Source: Butyrivibrio sp.
Lineage (GTDB): Bacteria > Bacillota > Clostridia > Lachnospirales > Lachnospiraceae
Assembly: GCA_016297265.1 (NCBI GenBank)
Contig: JAEDHB010000036.1
Coordinates: 1-14,694, forward strand
DNA length: 14,694 nucleotides
Direction: 5' to 3'
Shown here: in pieces, positions 1 through 7,905 of the stretch
Layout of the letters: each line of letters starts with the position of its first letter
Numbering within the stretch: the stretch's first letter is position 1
Notes under the pieces: generated by a model
What the model saw: the letters and a program-made list of their open reading frames with translations, nothing else
What the model was told of the DNA's origin: nothing
Databases searched by the model: none
Program-made: the position numbers and the translations under genes

Positions 1-41
1 GGAAGAGTATGTCGGCAAATAGATTGCTTTTGTATGAATAA

Positions 42-70
42 TTTTTGACCTTCTTATCAAATAATATATT
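42..70 (+). promoter_or_regulatory. Possible sigma-A promoter of the enolase gene
   Basis: A -10-like TATATT lies at 65-70, one mismatch from TATAAT. Upstream is a T-rich -35 area at 42-50 that contains TTGACC (45-50). The TTGACC box is only 14 bases from TATATT, while the poorer TTTTGA (43-48) is 16 bases away, so the -35 assignment is uncertain. Transcription from here would start near 77 and leave a short leader of about 27 bases, with the Shine-Dalgarno at 88-95. This is visual motif matching only. Confidence 0.3.
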
Positions 71-103
71 GAAAACCATTATTTACAGAGAGGTGGACAA
101 TAT

Positions 104-1399
104 ATGAAGAGTTTGAAGATTGAGAAAGTAATTGGAAGAGAAATACTGGATTCAAGAGGCAACCCTACGGTTGAGGCGGAGGTTACTCTTGCTGACGGAA
201 CAACCGGAAGAGGCACCGCGCCAAGCGGTGCCTCAACCGGCTTATTTGAAGCTTTGGAATTGCGGGATAGAGAGGACGCCAGATATCTGGGTAAAGGGGT
301 ATCGAGAGCAGTAGAAAATATCAATACGGCTATTGCGGTTGCACTTGTCGGAATGGATGCGTGCGACATATATGCCGTGGATGCTGCCATGATTAAGCTT
401 GACGGGACAAAGGATAAATCAAAGCTTGGAGCCAATGCAATACTTGCGGTTTCTATTGCCTGCGCCAGAGCTGCGGCAGATTCCTTAGGAGTTCCTCTGT
501 ACAGATTTTTGGGAGGAGTATCAGGGAACCGACTGCCGGTTCCGATGATGAATATTTTGAACGGCGGAGCACATGCTACGAATACTGTGGATACACAGGA
601 ATTTATGATTATGCCTGTGGGAGCACCCAATTTTAAGGAAGGATTGAGATGGTGTGCGGAAGTATTTCATTCGCTGGCTTCTATTTTGAAAGAAAACGGA
701 TTGGCAACGTCCGTAGGTGATGAAGGAGGATTTGCGCCCAATCTGTCAGGGGATGAAGAGACCATTGAAATGATAATCAAAGCGATAAAAAAAGCGGGTT
801 ACGAGCCGGGAAGCGAATTTATGATTGCAATGGATGCGGCGGCTTCGGAATGGAAATCTGCGAGAGGAACAGGTTTTTATAAGCAGCCTAAATCCGGCAG
901 AGAATTTACTTCGGAAGAGTTGATTTCTCATTGGGAAGGCTTGTGTGACAGATATCCTATAATATCCATAGAGGACCCGTTGGATGAAGAAGATTGGGAT
1001 GGCTGGCAAAAACTCACACGCAAGCTTGGCGGTCGGGTGCAGCTTGTGGGGGATGACTTATTTGTTACCAATACGGACAGGCTTTCCAAAGGTATTTTTT
1101 CAGGATGTGCCAATTCGATACTCATCAAATTAAATCAGATTGGGTCGGTTTCGGAGACTCTTGAGGCAATTAAGATGGCTCAAAAAGCAGGCTACACGGC
1201 AATAGTTTCCCACCGCTCAGGGGAGACGGAAGATACTACTATCGCGGATTTGGCGGTGGCACTTAATGCCTGTCAGATTAAAACAGGAGCACCCAGCCGG
1301 TCGGAGCGTGTTGCCAAATACAATCAATTGCTAAGGATTGAGGAAAATCTAAAGGATGCAGTGGTATATCCGGGGATGGGTGCGTTTAACATTATGTAA
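104..1399 (+). CDS. eno: Enolase (phosphopyruvate hydratase)
   Basis: Cytoplasmic glycolytic enzyme that interconverts 2-phosphoglycerate and phosphoenolpyruvate with Mg2+. At 431 aa it has the usual enolase length. Visible family motifs are GNPTVEAEV near the N-terminus, NGGAHATNTVDTQEF, VGDEGGFAPN with catalytic-type Glu207, and the metal-ligand stretches MDAAASEW, SIEDPLDEEDW and GDDLFVTN. The signature ILIKLNQIGS carries Lys342, and SHRSGETEDTT follows. The ATG at 104 is preceded by a strong AGAGAGGTGG Shine-Dalgarno ending about 8 bases upstream. A strong terminator follows, so it is probably its own transcription unit rather than part of the glycan operon. Its product PEP is the co-substrate of the NeuB encoded next door, but that link may be coincidence. 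Whether this is the only enolase of the genome cannot be told here. Confidence 0.97.
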   Translation: MKSLKIEKVIGREILDSRGNPTVEAEVTLADGTTGRGTAPSGASTGLFEALELRDREDARYLGKGVSRAVENINTAIAVALVGMDACDIYAVDAAMIKLDGTKDKSKLGANAILAVSIACARAAADSLGVPLYRFLGGVSGNRLPVPMMNILNGGAHATNTVDTQEFMIMPVGAPNFKEGLRWCAEVFHSLASILKENGLATSVGDEGGFAPNLSGDEETIEMIIKAIKKAGYEPGSEFMIAMDAAASEWKSARGTGFYKQPKSGREFTSEELISHWEGLCDRYPIISIEDPLDEEDWDGWQKLTRKLGGRVQLVGDDLFVTNTDRLSKGIFSGCANSILIKLNQIGSVSETLEAIKMAQKAGYTAIVSHRSGETEDTTIADLAVALNACQIKTGAPSRSERVAKYNQLLRIEENLKDAVVYPGMGAFNIM

Positions 1400-1405
1400 T
1401 TTTTG

Positions 1406-1440
1406 AACTCTGTTCACTTAATTGTGGATAGAGTTTTTTT
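1406..1440 (+). terminator. Rho-independent terminator after eno
   Basis: AACTCTGTTCAC (1406-1417) pairs with GTGGATAGAGTT (1424-1435) across a six-base loop TTAATT. The 12-bp stem contains two G-T wobbles. The T run 1434-1440 follows directly. It starts 7 bases after the eno stop codon and separates eno from the neu genes, which therefore need their own promoter within about 1441-1507. I could not place that promoter with confidence. Confidence 0.88.
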
Positions 1441-1507
1441 AATAATTATGTTATCATAGGACTTATAGAGGATTTGTAGCCACTAATAATTTATTACCGA
1501 TTGTACC

Positions 1508-1522
1508 GGGGGTATTGTTTTG
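1508..1522 (+). promoter_or_regulatory. Ribosome binding site deciding a TTG start for neuB
   Basis: GGGGGT at 1508-1513 sits six bases before TTG at 1520-1522. Reading back in frame there is no ATG or GTG before the stop TAA at 1487-1489, so TTG is the best start. It encodes a conventional NeuB N-terminus (MSKSTFIIAEAGVNHNG). A TTG start may keep translation of this first gene of the set modest. Confidence 0.7.
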
Positions 1523-2521
1523 AGTAAAAGTACTTTTATAATAGCAGAGGCAGGAGTAAATCATAACGGAAGCCTCAGTATTGCAAAACAACTTGTGGAT
1601 GCGGCGGCGGATGCAGGTGCGGACGCGGTGAAGTTTCAGACCTTCAATGCGGATAAACTGGTTTGTGCAGGTGCCTCCAAGGCTGATTATCAGGTAAACA
1701 ATACAGGCAATGATGAGAGCCAGAGGGATATGCTTCGCAAACTTCAGCTGACGGAATCAGAATTTGCAGAATTAAAGGAATACTGTGATAAGAGGGGAAT
1801 AATGTTTTTGTCGACACCATTTGATGTTGACAGTCTGAAATTTCTTCTTTCCATAGGTATTACAATGGTTAAGGTGCCGTCTGGGGAGATAACGAATTTT
1901 CCGCTTCTTAGGGAAATTGGAAAAAGCGGATTAAAGGTTATTTTGTCCACGGGAATGTGTGAACTTGATGAAGTAGCCCGGGCTGTTGATACACTTCGAA
2001 AATACGGAACGAAGGAAATCATTGTATTGCAGTGTAATACTGAGTACCCAACCCCTTTCAGGGATGCCAACATTCGTGCCATGCTAACTCTGGGGGAGAC
2101 AACGGGTTGTGAATATGGTTATTCGGATCATACCATGGGCAATGATGTTGCAATTGCGGCGGTTGCACTTGGCGCAAGTCTGATTGAAAAGCATTTTACA
2201 TTGGACAAAAATATGGAGGGACCGGACCATATTGCAAGTATTGAGCCGGAGGAACTCAAAAGTCTGGTTAATTCAGTGAGACATATTGAAGAAGCGCTGG
2301 GAAGCGGCATTAAGACGGTAAGTGATTCAGAACGCAAAAATATTGCGGTGGCGAGAAAAAGTATTGTTGCAAAATGTCATATTTCCAAAGGTGATATTTT
2401 TACGGAGAACAATCTTACAACAAAGAGACCGGGAACCGGAGTGTCACCGATGCTTTGGAGAGATATTATCGGAACAGCTGCAGGCAGAGATTTTGATGAA
2501 GATGAGTTGATTGAACTATGA
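1520..2521 (+). CDS. neuB: N-acetylneuraminate / legionaminate synthase (NeuB family)
   Basis: Condenses PEP with ManNAc, or a 2,4-diacetamido analogue, to form the nine-carbon nonulosonic acid. It is cytoplasmic and metal-dependent. At 333 aa it has family length. The TIM barrel (about 1-270) shows IIAEAGVNHNG, DAVKFQTF, FLSTPFD, KVPSGE, NTEYPTP, GYSDHT and EKHFTLD. The C-terminal SAF/antifreeze-like domain (about 275-333) includes ARKSIVAK and TTKRPGTGVSP. By memory it resembles enterobacterial NeuB closely (NTG.ESQ, CNTEYPTPF, GPDH.ASIEP.EL), which favours sialic acid, but legionaminate synthases share most of these motifs. The TTG start follows GGGGGT. Its TGA overlaps the ATG of neuC (ATGA at 2518-2521), implying translational coupling. 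No legionaminate-specific dehydratase or aminotransferase gene lies in the window. Confidence 0.92.
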   Translation: MSKSTFIIAEAGVNHNGSLSIAKQLVDAAADAGADAVKFQTFNADKLVCAGASKADYQVNNTGNDESQRDMLRKLQLTESEFAELKEYCDKRGIMFLSTPFDVDSLKFLLSIGITMVKVPSGEITNFPLLREIGKSGLKVILSTGMCELDEVARAVDTLRKYGTKEIIVLQCNTEYPTPFRDANIRAMLTLGETTGCEYGYSDHTMGNDVAIAAVALGASLIEKHFTLDKNMEGPDHIASIEPEELKSLVNSVRHIEEALGSGIKTVSDSERKNIAVARKSIVAKCHISKGDIFTENNLTTKRPGTGVSPMLWRDIIGTAAGRDFDEDELIEL

Positions 2522-3675
2522 AAAAAATTGCTATTCTTACGGCGACCAGAGCGGAATACGGCTTGCTGGCGCCGGTTATCAGGAAACTTAATATGGAGCC
2601 GGAAATTGATGTGCGTGTTGTTGTTACCGGAATGCATCTGTGTCGGGAATTCGGAATGACCGTAGATGAAATCAGGCAGGATGGTGTGCATATTGACAGA
2701 GAAATTGATATCCGAATTGATTCTGATACACCTGCCGGTATTTCAAAAACCATGAGCAGGGCCCTGGCCGGTTTTGCGGATTATTTTGCCGAAAACAAGC
2801 CGGATGCATTGATGGTACTTGGAGACAGATATGAGACTCTTGCTGTATGTATTGCCGCCATGAATGAAAGAATTCCAATTATTCATCTGCATGGCGGGGA
2901 GGCTACTTTGGGAGCAGTGGACGAAGCAATTAGAAATGCTATTACCAAGATGAGTTATCTGCATTTTACTGCAACAGAGGAATACAGGAAACGTGTTATC
3001 AGGATGGGAGAGGCTCCGGACAGAGTTTTTATGAGCGGTGCAGTGGGTGTTGAGAATGCACTAGGCGTTGAGCGTATGTCAAAAGGTGAACTTGAACAGT
3101 CGTTGGGCTGCGAACTGGGAGATTCATTTGCAGTGCTTACTTTTCACCCTGTCACTTTGGAAAATAATACTGCGCAGAACCAGATTGATGAGCTTATAAA
3201 AGCAATGGAAAAATATCCTGATATCACATTCCTCTGCACCAAAGCAAATGCTGATGTGGACGGGAAAATAATCAATGAAAGTCTTCGACAATGTGCGGAT
3301 ACTCACCGCAATGTTCTGCTGTATGATTCGCTGGGAGTCAGAAGATATCTTTCAGCATTGTCCTATGCGGAATTTGTCATCGGCAATTCCTCAAGCGGAA
3401 TTATTGAAGTGCCGAGCTTTGGGATACCAACGATTAATATTGGCGACCGGCAGAAAGGTAGAATTCAGGCTGAGAGTGTCATAAATTGTGAACCGTTGTT
3501 TGAGGATATAGCAGATGCCATTGAAAAGGCGCGTTCATTGCAGTTCCGCAATTATATTAGAAATATTAGTAATCCGTATGGCGACGGAAAGGCTTCGGAT
3601 GTGATAGTGGACGTAACTAAAGATTTTTTGCTTAATGACAAATTTGAGACACAGAAGAAATTTTATGACATATAG
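2518..3675 (+). CDS. neuC: UDP-GlcNAc 2-epimerase, hydrolysing (NeuC/LegG family)
   Basis: Converts UDP-GlcNAc, or the UDP-2,4-diacetamido sugar in the legionaminate route, to the 2-epimer with loss of UDP. This supplies the hexosamine acceptor for NeuB. The protein is 385 aa, normal for the GT-B-fold hydrolysing epimerases. Visible motifs are TATRAEYG at the N-terminus, LGDRYET (Asp103), HLHGGE (His123 to Glu128), TFHPVT, and GNSSSGIIE (289-297), which binds the nucleotide diphosphate in this family. The start overlaps the neuB stop by four bases. neuA follows after 13 bases. The three genes together form the minimal CMP-Neu5Ac supply set. The exact substrate cannot be read from the sequence by eye, so ManNAc formation is the simplest, not the only, interpretation. 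Confidence 0.9.
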   Translation: MKKIAILTATRAEYGLLAPVIRKLNMEPEIDVRVVVTGMHLCREFGMTVDEIRQDGVHIDREIDIRIDSDTPAGISKTMSRALAGFADYFAENKPDALMVLGDRYETLAVCIAAMNERIPIIHLHGGEATLGAVDEAIRNAITKMSYLHFTATEEYRKRVIRMGEAPDRVFMSGAVGVENALGVERMSKGELEQSLGCELGDSFAVLTFHPVTLENNTAQNQIDELIKAMEKYPDITFLCTKANADVDGKIINESLRQCADTHRNVLLYDSLGVRRYLSALSYAEFVIGNSSSGIIEVPSFGIPTINIGDRQKGRIQAESVINCEPLFEDIADAIEKARSLQFRNYIRNISNPYGDGKASDVIVDVTKDFLLNDKFETQKKFYDI

Positions 3676-3688
3676 AAGAGGAAAAACT

Positions 3689-4426
3689 ATGAAGAATATT
3701 GCGATTATTCCGGCACGCAGCGGCTCTAAGGGACTGCCGGATAAGAATATAAAAATATTTTGCGGGAAACCGCTTTTGGCCTGGACTATTGAAGCAGCCT
3801 TGAAATCAGGGGAATTTGATGAGGTTATGGTATCCACAGATTCAGAAAGGTACCGGGAGATAGCCCTCGAATACGGCGCAGAAGTTCCTTTTTTGAGAAG
3901 TGAGGCGACTTCTTCGGATACTGCAAGTTCCTGGGATGCGGTGAGGGAGGTTATTTCAAAATATGCCGGAGAAGGAAGATATTTTGATACTTTCTGCATG
4001 CTACAGCCTACTTCACCTCTGAGAAATGCAGAGGATATAACCGGCGCATACGATATTTTTAAACACAATAATGCAACCTCGGTTGTGTCACTGTGTGAGT
4101 TGGAGCACTCAATCAATATATGCAACAGACTGCCTGAGAACAAAAGTCTTGATGGATTCTACAGTTCGAATATATCAGGGCGGAGACAGGATGCGGACAA
4201 ATATTACAGAATCAATGGAGCAATTTATATTCAAACTGTTGAAAAGCTGATGCAGGGAGCAAATTTGTATGATGAGCAGTCCTATGCATACATAATGGAT
4301 AAGGCTAATTCGGTTGATATTGATGATGAACTTGATTTTATCAGTGCGGAAGCAATATACAATATGACAATTCTAAAAAAGAACCCTGATAAGAATGAAA
4401 ATGCTATGTTGAAGAAGACTTTTTAA
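3689..4426 (+). CDS. neuA: CMP-nonulosonate (acylneuraminate) cytidylyltransferase
   Basis: Activates the nonulosonic acid with CTP, giving the CMP-sugar donor for a sialyltransferase-like enzyme. The 245-aa protein shows the signature IIPARSGSKGLPDKN at the N-terminus, STDSE, LQPTSPLR, RINGAIYI and the acidic VDIDDELDF near the C-terminus. I place the start at ATG 3689. It directly precedes the signature, and AGAGGA lies about seven bases upstream. A longer reading from 3635 would overlap neuC by 41 bases and add an arginine-rich, non-family N-terminus. No esterase or sialyltransferase domain is fused. The stop at 4424-4426 is followed by the largest gap inside the glycan region, 75 bases. 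Sialic versus legionaminic specificity is undecided. Confidence 0.9.
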   Translation: MKNIAIIPARSGSKGLPDKNIKIFCGKPLLAWTIEAALKSGEFDEVMVSTDSERYREIALEYGAEVPFLRSEATSSDTASSWDAVREVISKYAGEGRYFDTFCMLQPTSPLRNAEDITGAYDIFKHNNATSVVSLCELEHSINICNRLPENKSLDGFYSSNISGRRQDADKYYRINGAIYIQTVEKLMQGANLYDEQSYAYIMDKANSVDIDDELDFISAEAIYNMTILKKNPDKNENAMLKKTF

Positions 4427-4501
4427 TTAATAAATTGGGCAGAACTGACGATATATATAGTGGTGCATTATGAACGATTATTTTACAAAAGGAAGAACAA
4501 T
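4427..4501 (+). promoter_or_regulatory. 75-base gap with a possible internal promoter
   Basis: This is the only gap above 13 bases within the glycan genes. It holds an AT-rich stretch with TTGGGC (4435-4440) and TATAGT (4456-4461) at a short 15-base spacing, and no convincing hairpin. GGAAGAA just before 4502 is the ribosome site of the next gene. An internal promoter is plausible because the gene content changes here, but the boxes are weak. Confidence 0.2.
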
Positions 4502-5278
4502 ATGAAAGTTGTTATTTTAGCGGGCGGACTCGGAACCCGAATCAGTGAAGAGAGCCATTTAAAACCAAAGCCTATGATTGAAGTCGGAGGTTCTCCGATT
4601 TTGTGGCATATTATGAAATATTATTCAAGCTTTGGATTTTATGAATTTATAATTTGTGCCGGATACAAACAGTATGTTATCAAGGAATATTTTGCAGATT
4701 ATTATCTGCACAGAAGTGATGTCACATTTGATTTTTCAGAATCAAATAAGATGATTATTCACAATAATGTTGCTGAACCATGGAAGGTTACAATCGTGGA
4801 TACGGGTTACGAGACAATGACCGGCGGACGATTGAAGCGTGTGGCAAAATATATTGGCGATGAGACCTTTATGATGACATACGGTGACGGAGTTTCCAAT
4901 GTTGATTTGAACGCATTGGTTCAATTTCACAAGGAACATAATAAGCTTGCCACTATTACTGCTGTACAGCCGGGAGGAAGATTTGGCGTGCTTGATATTG
5001 ATAGCGACAGCACTGTTCTCAAATTTACAGAGAAGGCAATTGAGGATGGAGGCTGGATTAATGCGGGCTTTATGGTGCTCGAACCAAAGGTTATAGATTA
5101 TATTGATGGTGATGCAACCTTTTTTGAGAGAGAACCTTTGGAAAGACTGGCAAGAGATAATCAGCTTGCAGCATATAAGCATAGCGGCTTCTGGAAATGT
5201 ATGGACACATTGAGAGACAAGCAGGTACTTGATGGAATGTGGATAAATAATTGTGCACCTTGGAAGGTATGGAGATAG
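4502..5278 (+). CDS. rfbF: Glucose-1-phosphate cytidylyltransferase
   Basis: Makes CDP-glucose from glucose-1-phosphate and CTP, the committed step to CDP-linked deoxyhexoses. The 258-aa length matches RfbF/AscA enzymes. It opens with VVILAGGLGTRISEES then KPKPMIEVGG, the nucleotidyltransferase signature. It carries YGDGVSN, GRFGVL, GGWINAGFMV, FFEREPL and GFWKCMDTLRDK, all typical of this family and distinct from RmlA or GalU. I choose ATG 4502 over an in-frame GTG at 4460 because GGAAGAA lies just upstream and the signature begins at once. Its partner dehydratase (9845-10885) is separated by four genes. The stop lies 8 bases before the next likely start. Confidence 0.93.
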   Translation: MKVVILAGGLGTRISEESHLKPKPMIEVGGSPILWHIMKYYSSFGFYEFIICAGYKQYVIKEYFADYYLHRSDVTFDFSESNKMIIHNNVAEPWKVTIVDTGYETMTGGRLKRVAKYIGDETFMMTYGDGVSNVDLNALVQFHKEHNKLATITAVQPGGRFGVLDIDSDSTVLKFTEKAIEDGGWINAGFMVLEPKVIDYIDGDATFFEREPLERLARDNQLAAYKHSGFWKCMDTLRDKQVLDGMWINNCAPWKVWR

Positions 5279-5286
5279 ATTTCGAT

Positions 5287-6831
5287 ATGAAAAAGGTTAA
5301 AATAGTCTTTTTTATGATGGCATATAATACAGAAAAATATGTTGAAAGAGCCATAAGAAGCATTTTGAATCAATCCTTGGAAGAGATTGCTCTGGTTGTT
5401 AGAAATAACGGATCTACTGACTCAACCGGAGAAATAATCAGACGCATTGCCCGGGAAGATAATAGAATAATTGTGCTTGAAAATCATATTAATTGTATTC
5501 CTGATGATGGGAATAAAATGTATGATTTCTTTTGGTGGGGGAATTCGTTAACTGAGATCGATGCCGAATATTTTGCAATTGTTGATTCAGATGATTATAT
5601 CGAATCGGATTTTGCGGAGAAAATGTACAGCAAAGCAAAGAGCACTGATGTTGATATTACTGTATGTGGAAACTGGTTTGTTGATGAGGATGGCAGAAAA
5701 TGTAGTAACAGAGTTCCGGGAAGATTTGAAAAAGCTACAATTGATAGCCTTGGGGATGAGTTTCCACAGATATACAACTGCTTTAGAACCTGGTGGGGAA
5801 AGTTGTTTAAAAAGGAATTCTTTAATTCTAATTACGATAATGCATGGACTTGGGAAAGACCAATGTTTTGGATTATGGATACGGTAGTAATGCTTAATTA
5901 TCTGAATCTTGCGGATGGCATAAGTACAGTTGATGAACCATTATATTGTATGACTGTTAGAAGCGGTTCTACTTATTCTACAAGACCTTTTGATGAAGGT
6001 GTGTTGTGGAGTGCATATGCACTCAATCGTTTATCTGCCAGAATATTACGAAAATATCGGATTGATTCGGACAGTAACCTTGATTTTGTAAAAGATGTTC
6101 ACTGGATATATATCACAGAAGCAATGGAGAGATTCAACAATCCGGAAACATCATATAGGGAGATACTGAATAAATTATTAATTATCTTTAACGATAAAGC
6201 AGTCGGAGAAAGTTGCTCTGATAAATTTGAACTTATGTATGGCGGAATTGAAAGGTATCTTGAATTAGCAGAAAAGCGTGCAGGGGAAGATTTATCGATT
6301 TACGATAATTATCTTATGAGATTAAAGTGCTTTGTTGATTTGGTTAAGGAAGATGACAATAACCCTCTTAACTATTTTATTCTTATAAGTGCTATTTTCG
6401 ATAAAAATAATCATCATCAATTTGGATGGAAATTCATAGAACTTCCGTTGAGAGGCGGCTCTCAAGGAGTCAAAGTTCACAGTCATGCCGGTGAAGAACC
6501 ATGGGGTTATTGGGCAGGCGATCATGAGTGTTATGTAAAAAGATTTTGTGCGGCATATGATGATACACCTGAAACAAGGGCTCTTGGTGCTCAGGTTGTT
6601 GACCTGTGGAATAATAAACAATATGATGATTGTGAAGAAAAAGCATATGAACTGCTGGGGTTGGCCAGTATGAACAGAAAAGCAATTCTCTATATTATGA
6701 GGGTGGCATATATTAAAGGGTTTATTGAATTAGCAACTATTTTGGCATATTCTGCACGGGTGGTATTTGATTATGATAATGAGGTGCAGGAGTGCTGTTA
6801 TAGAGTATTAAACAGTTTGGAGATTGAATAA
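5287..6831 (+). CDS. Family-2 glycosyltransferase with an unassigned C-terminal region
   Basis: Inverting GT-A glycosyltransferase, probably transferring one sugar of the surface glycan at the cytoplasmic face of the membrane. The GT2 domain covers about residues 4-240. It has VFFMMAYNTEKYVERAIRSI, the NNGSTDST nucleotide loop and the metal-binding DSDD (Asp100-Asp103), then a WWGKLFKKEFF segment. From about 240 to 514 the protein is helical in character, with no motif I recognise. The last 140 residues are rich in Cys, Tyr and Trp. The start is uncertain. ATG 5287 gives the normal N-terminus and an 8-base gap. ATG 5269, with GGAAGG almost abutting it, would add six residues and overlap rfbF. 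No membrane segment is seen. Acceptor and donor cannot be assigned. Confidence 0.85.
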   Translation: MKKVKIVFFMMAYNTEKYVERAIRSILNQSLEEIALVVRNNGSTDSTGEIIRRIAREDNRIIVLENHINCIPDDGNKMYDFFWWGNSLTEIDAEYFAIVDSDDYIESDFAEKMYSKAKSTDVDITVCGNWFVDEDGRKCSNRVPGRFEKATIDSLGDEFPQIYNCFRTWWGKLFKKEFFNSNYDNAWTWERPMFWIMDTVVMLNYLNLADGISTVDEPLYCMTVRSGSTYSTRPFDEGVLWSAYALNRLSARILRKYRIDSDSNLDFVKDVHWIYITEAMERFNNPETSYREILNKLLIIFNDKAVGESCSDKFELMYGGIERYLELAEKRAGEDLSIYDNYLMRLKCFVDLVKEDDNNPLNYFILISAIFDKNNHHQFGWKFIELPLRGGSQGVKVHSHAGEEPWGYWAGDHECYVKRFCAAYDDTPETRALGAQVVDLWNNKQYDDCEEKAYELLGLASMNRKAILYIMRVAYIKGFIELATILAYSARVVFDYDNEVQECCYRVLNSLEIE

Positions 6832-6834
6832 CAG

Positions 6835-7893
6835 ATGACAGTAGAAACAGGATTGGAAGCAGAAAAGAATATAGTACATAGTCAAGGTGTTGAAAAGGGT
6901 CTTGTATCAGTTATTATTCCGGTATATAACACAGAATTGTATTTGACACAATGTATGGAATCGATTTTGGGACAGACATACCAGAATATTGAAATTATTG
7001 CCGTTGATAATGCTTCAACGGATGGCTCTCTTCGTATTCTTCGGGAATATGCTCAAAAGGACGACAGAGTTAGAATAGTAGCAAAAAAAATAAATGCCTC
7101 TGCAGGCAGAAGCCGTAATATTGGTTTGGATGCTGCATCAGGTGAGTTTATCTGGTTTGTAGACAGTGACGATTTTGCAGAAAAAAACTTCCTTGAGGTA
7201 ACTGTTGCGAAATTACAGGAATACAAAGATATTAATATTGTTCAGACCTGTTATTGGACTTTTGATGATTTTGGAACGGACAGAGATACTTTGCCATATC
7301 ATGAGACAAAGATGTATACGGGAAGAGAATTATGCATCTTTATGAGTGACTTTGTTGGACTTTGCGGACCAAATGTAATGCTTTGGAATAAGCTTTACAG
7401 AAGAGAGATATTTGATAACAGAAGATTTTATGAAGGTAAAGCATATGAGGATATGTTTATGACATATATGTTGCTTTATGAACAGAAAAAAGTTCTATGG
7501 CTTAATGATAGATTAATGCATTGGCGCATAAATGTTTCGAGTGGGGCAAGTCGGTATAACTACAGAGTGTATTATTCGGATGAAATAAAGGCATATGTAA
7601 AACGACTGGAATACTTTAAAAAGAATAATGACGATGAATTATATAGAATGACATTAAAACGCATTTATTACATTTCGGCACAGCATATATATCTGACAGA
7701 GCAATATGTTGATAATGTGACGGCTGCAAAGAAACAGGTTGTATGGCTTAAAGCGGTTATAAATTGGGCATACGATGAATTGATGAAATATGAATGGCCT
7801 TCATATACATTGCGCAGAATGAAATCAATACGACACAACCCGGTCAAATTTGGTAATGCAAGTGTAGTTAAAAAATTAGATTTTACAAAGTAG
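6835..7893 (+). CDS. Family-2 glycosyltransferase
   Basis: Second GT-A glycosyltransferase of the run, 352 aa. After a 22-residue leader the domain begins with LVSVIIPVYNTELYLTQCMES, followed by DNASTDGS, ASAGRSRNIGLD and the catalytic-metal motif DSDD (Asp110-Asp113). The acceptor half contains NKLYRREIF and YEDMFMTY, common in capsule and teichoic-type GT2 enzymes such as the CpsI/EpsJ group. No transmembrane helix is evident. It begins three bases after the previous stop and lacks a strong Shine-Dalgarno, which suggests coupled translation. With only two transferases in the window, at least one more, including an initiating enzyme and a nonulosonate transferase, is probably encoded outside. 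Donor specificity cannot be inferred. Confidence 0.87.
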   Translation: MTVETGLEAEKNIVHSQGVEKGLVSVIIPVYNTELYLTQCMESILGQTYQNIEIIAVDNASTDGSLRILREYAQKDDRVRIVAKKINASAGRSRNIGLDAASGEFIWFVDSDDFAEKNFLEVTVAKLQEYKDINIVQTCYWTFDDFGTDRDTLPYHETKMYTGRELCIFMSDFVGLCGPNVMLWNKLYRREIFDNRRFYEGKAYEDMFMTYMLLYEQKKVLWLNDRLMHWRINVSSGASRYNYRVYYSDEIKAYVKRLEYFKKNNDDELYRMTLKRIYYISAQHIYLTEQYVDNVTAAKKQVVWLKAVINWAYDELMKYEWPSYTLRRMKSIRHNPVKFGNASVVKKLDFTK

Positions 7894-7905
7894 AGAGGTA
7901 ACAAT

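Noticed and set aside
1..22. Reading frame ending in TAG at 20-22 (EEYVGK-stop), possibly the 3' tail of an upstream gene
   Set aside because: Only six codons are present, so neither coding nature nor identity can be supported. Another frame is also open across this stretch to 39.
79..630. 183-codon open frame on the minus strand inside eno
   Set aside because: It is antisense to an unmistakable enolase, has no family resemblance and no ribosome site I trust. It is open because of the codon bias of eno.
1477..1503. Possible flagellar sigma-28 promoter before neuB (ACCGATTG resembling GCCGATAA)
   Set aside because: The -35 match is poor, and transcription would begin at about 1510, inside the Shine-Dalgarno of neuB. 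No flagellar gene is in the window.
3635..3688. Earlier in-frame start for neuA
   Set aside because: It would overlap neuC by 41 bases and add an atypical arginine-rich leader, while ATG 3689 has a good ribosome site directly before the family signature.
3535..4143. 202-codon open frame on the minus strand across neuC and neuA
   Set aside because: It is the shadow of two well-supported genes and its translation shows no recognisable motif.
4460..4501. Earlier in-frame GTG start for rfbF
   Set aside because: ATG 4502 gives the normal family N-terminus and length and has GGAAGAA upstream.
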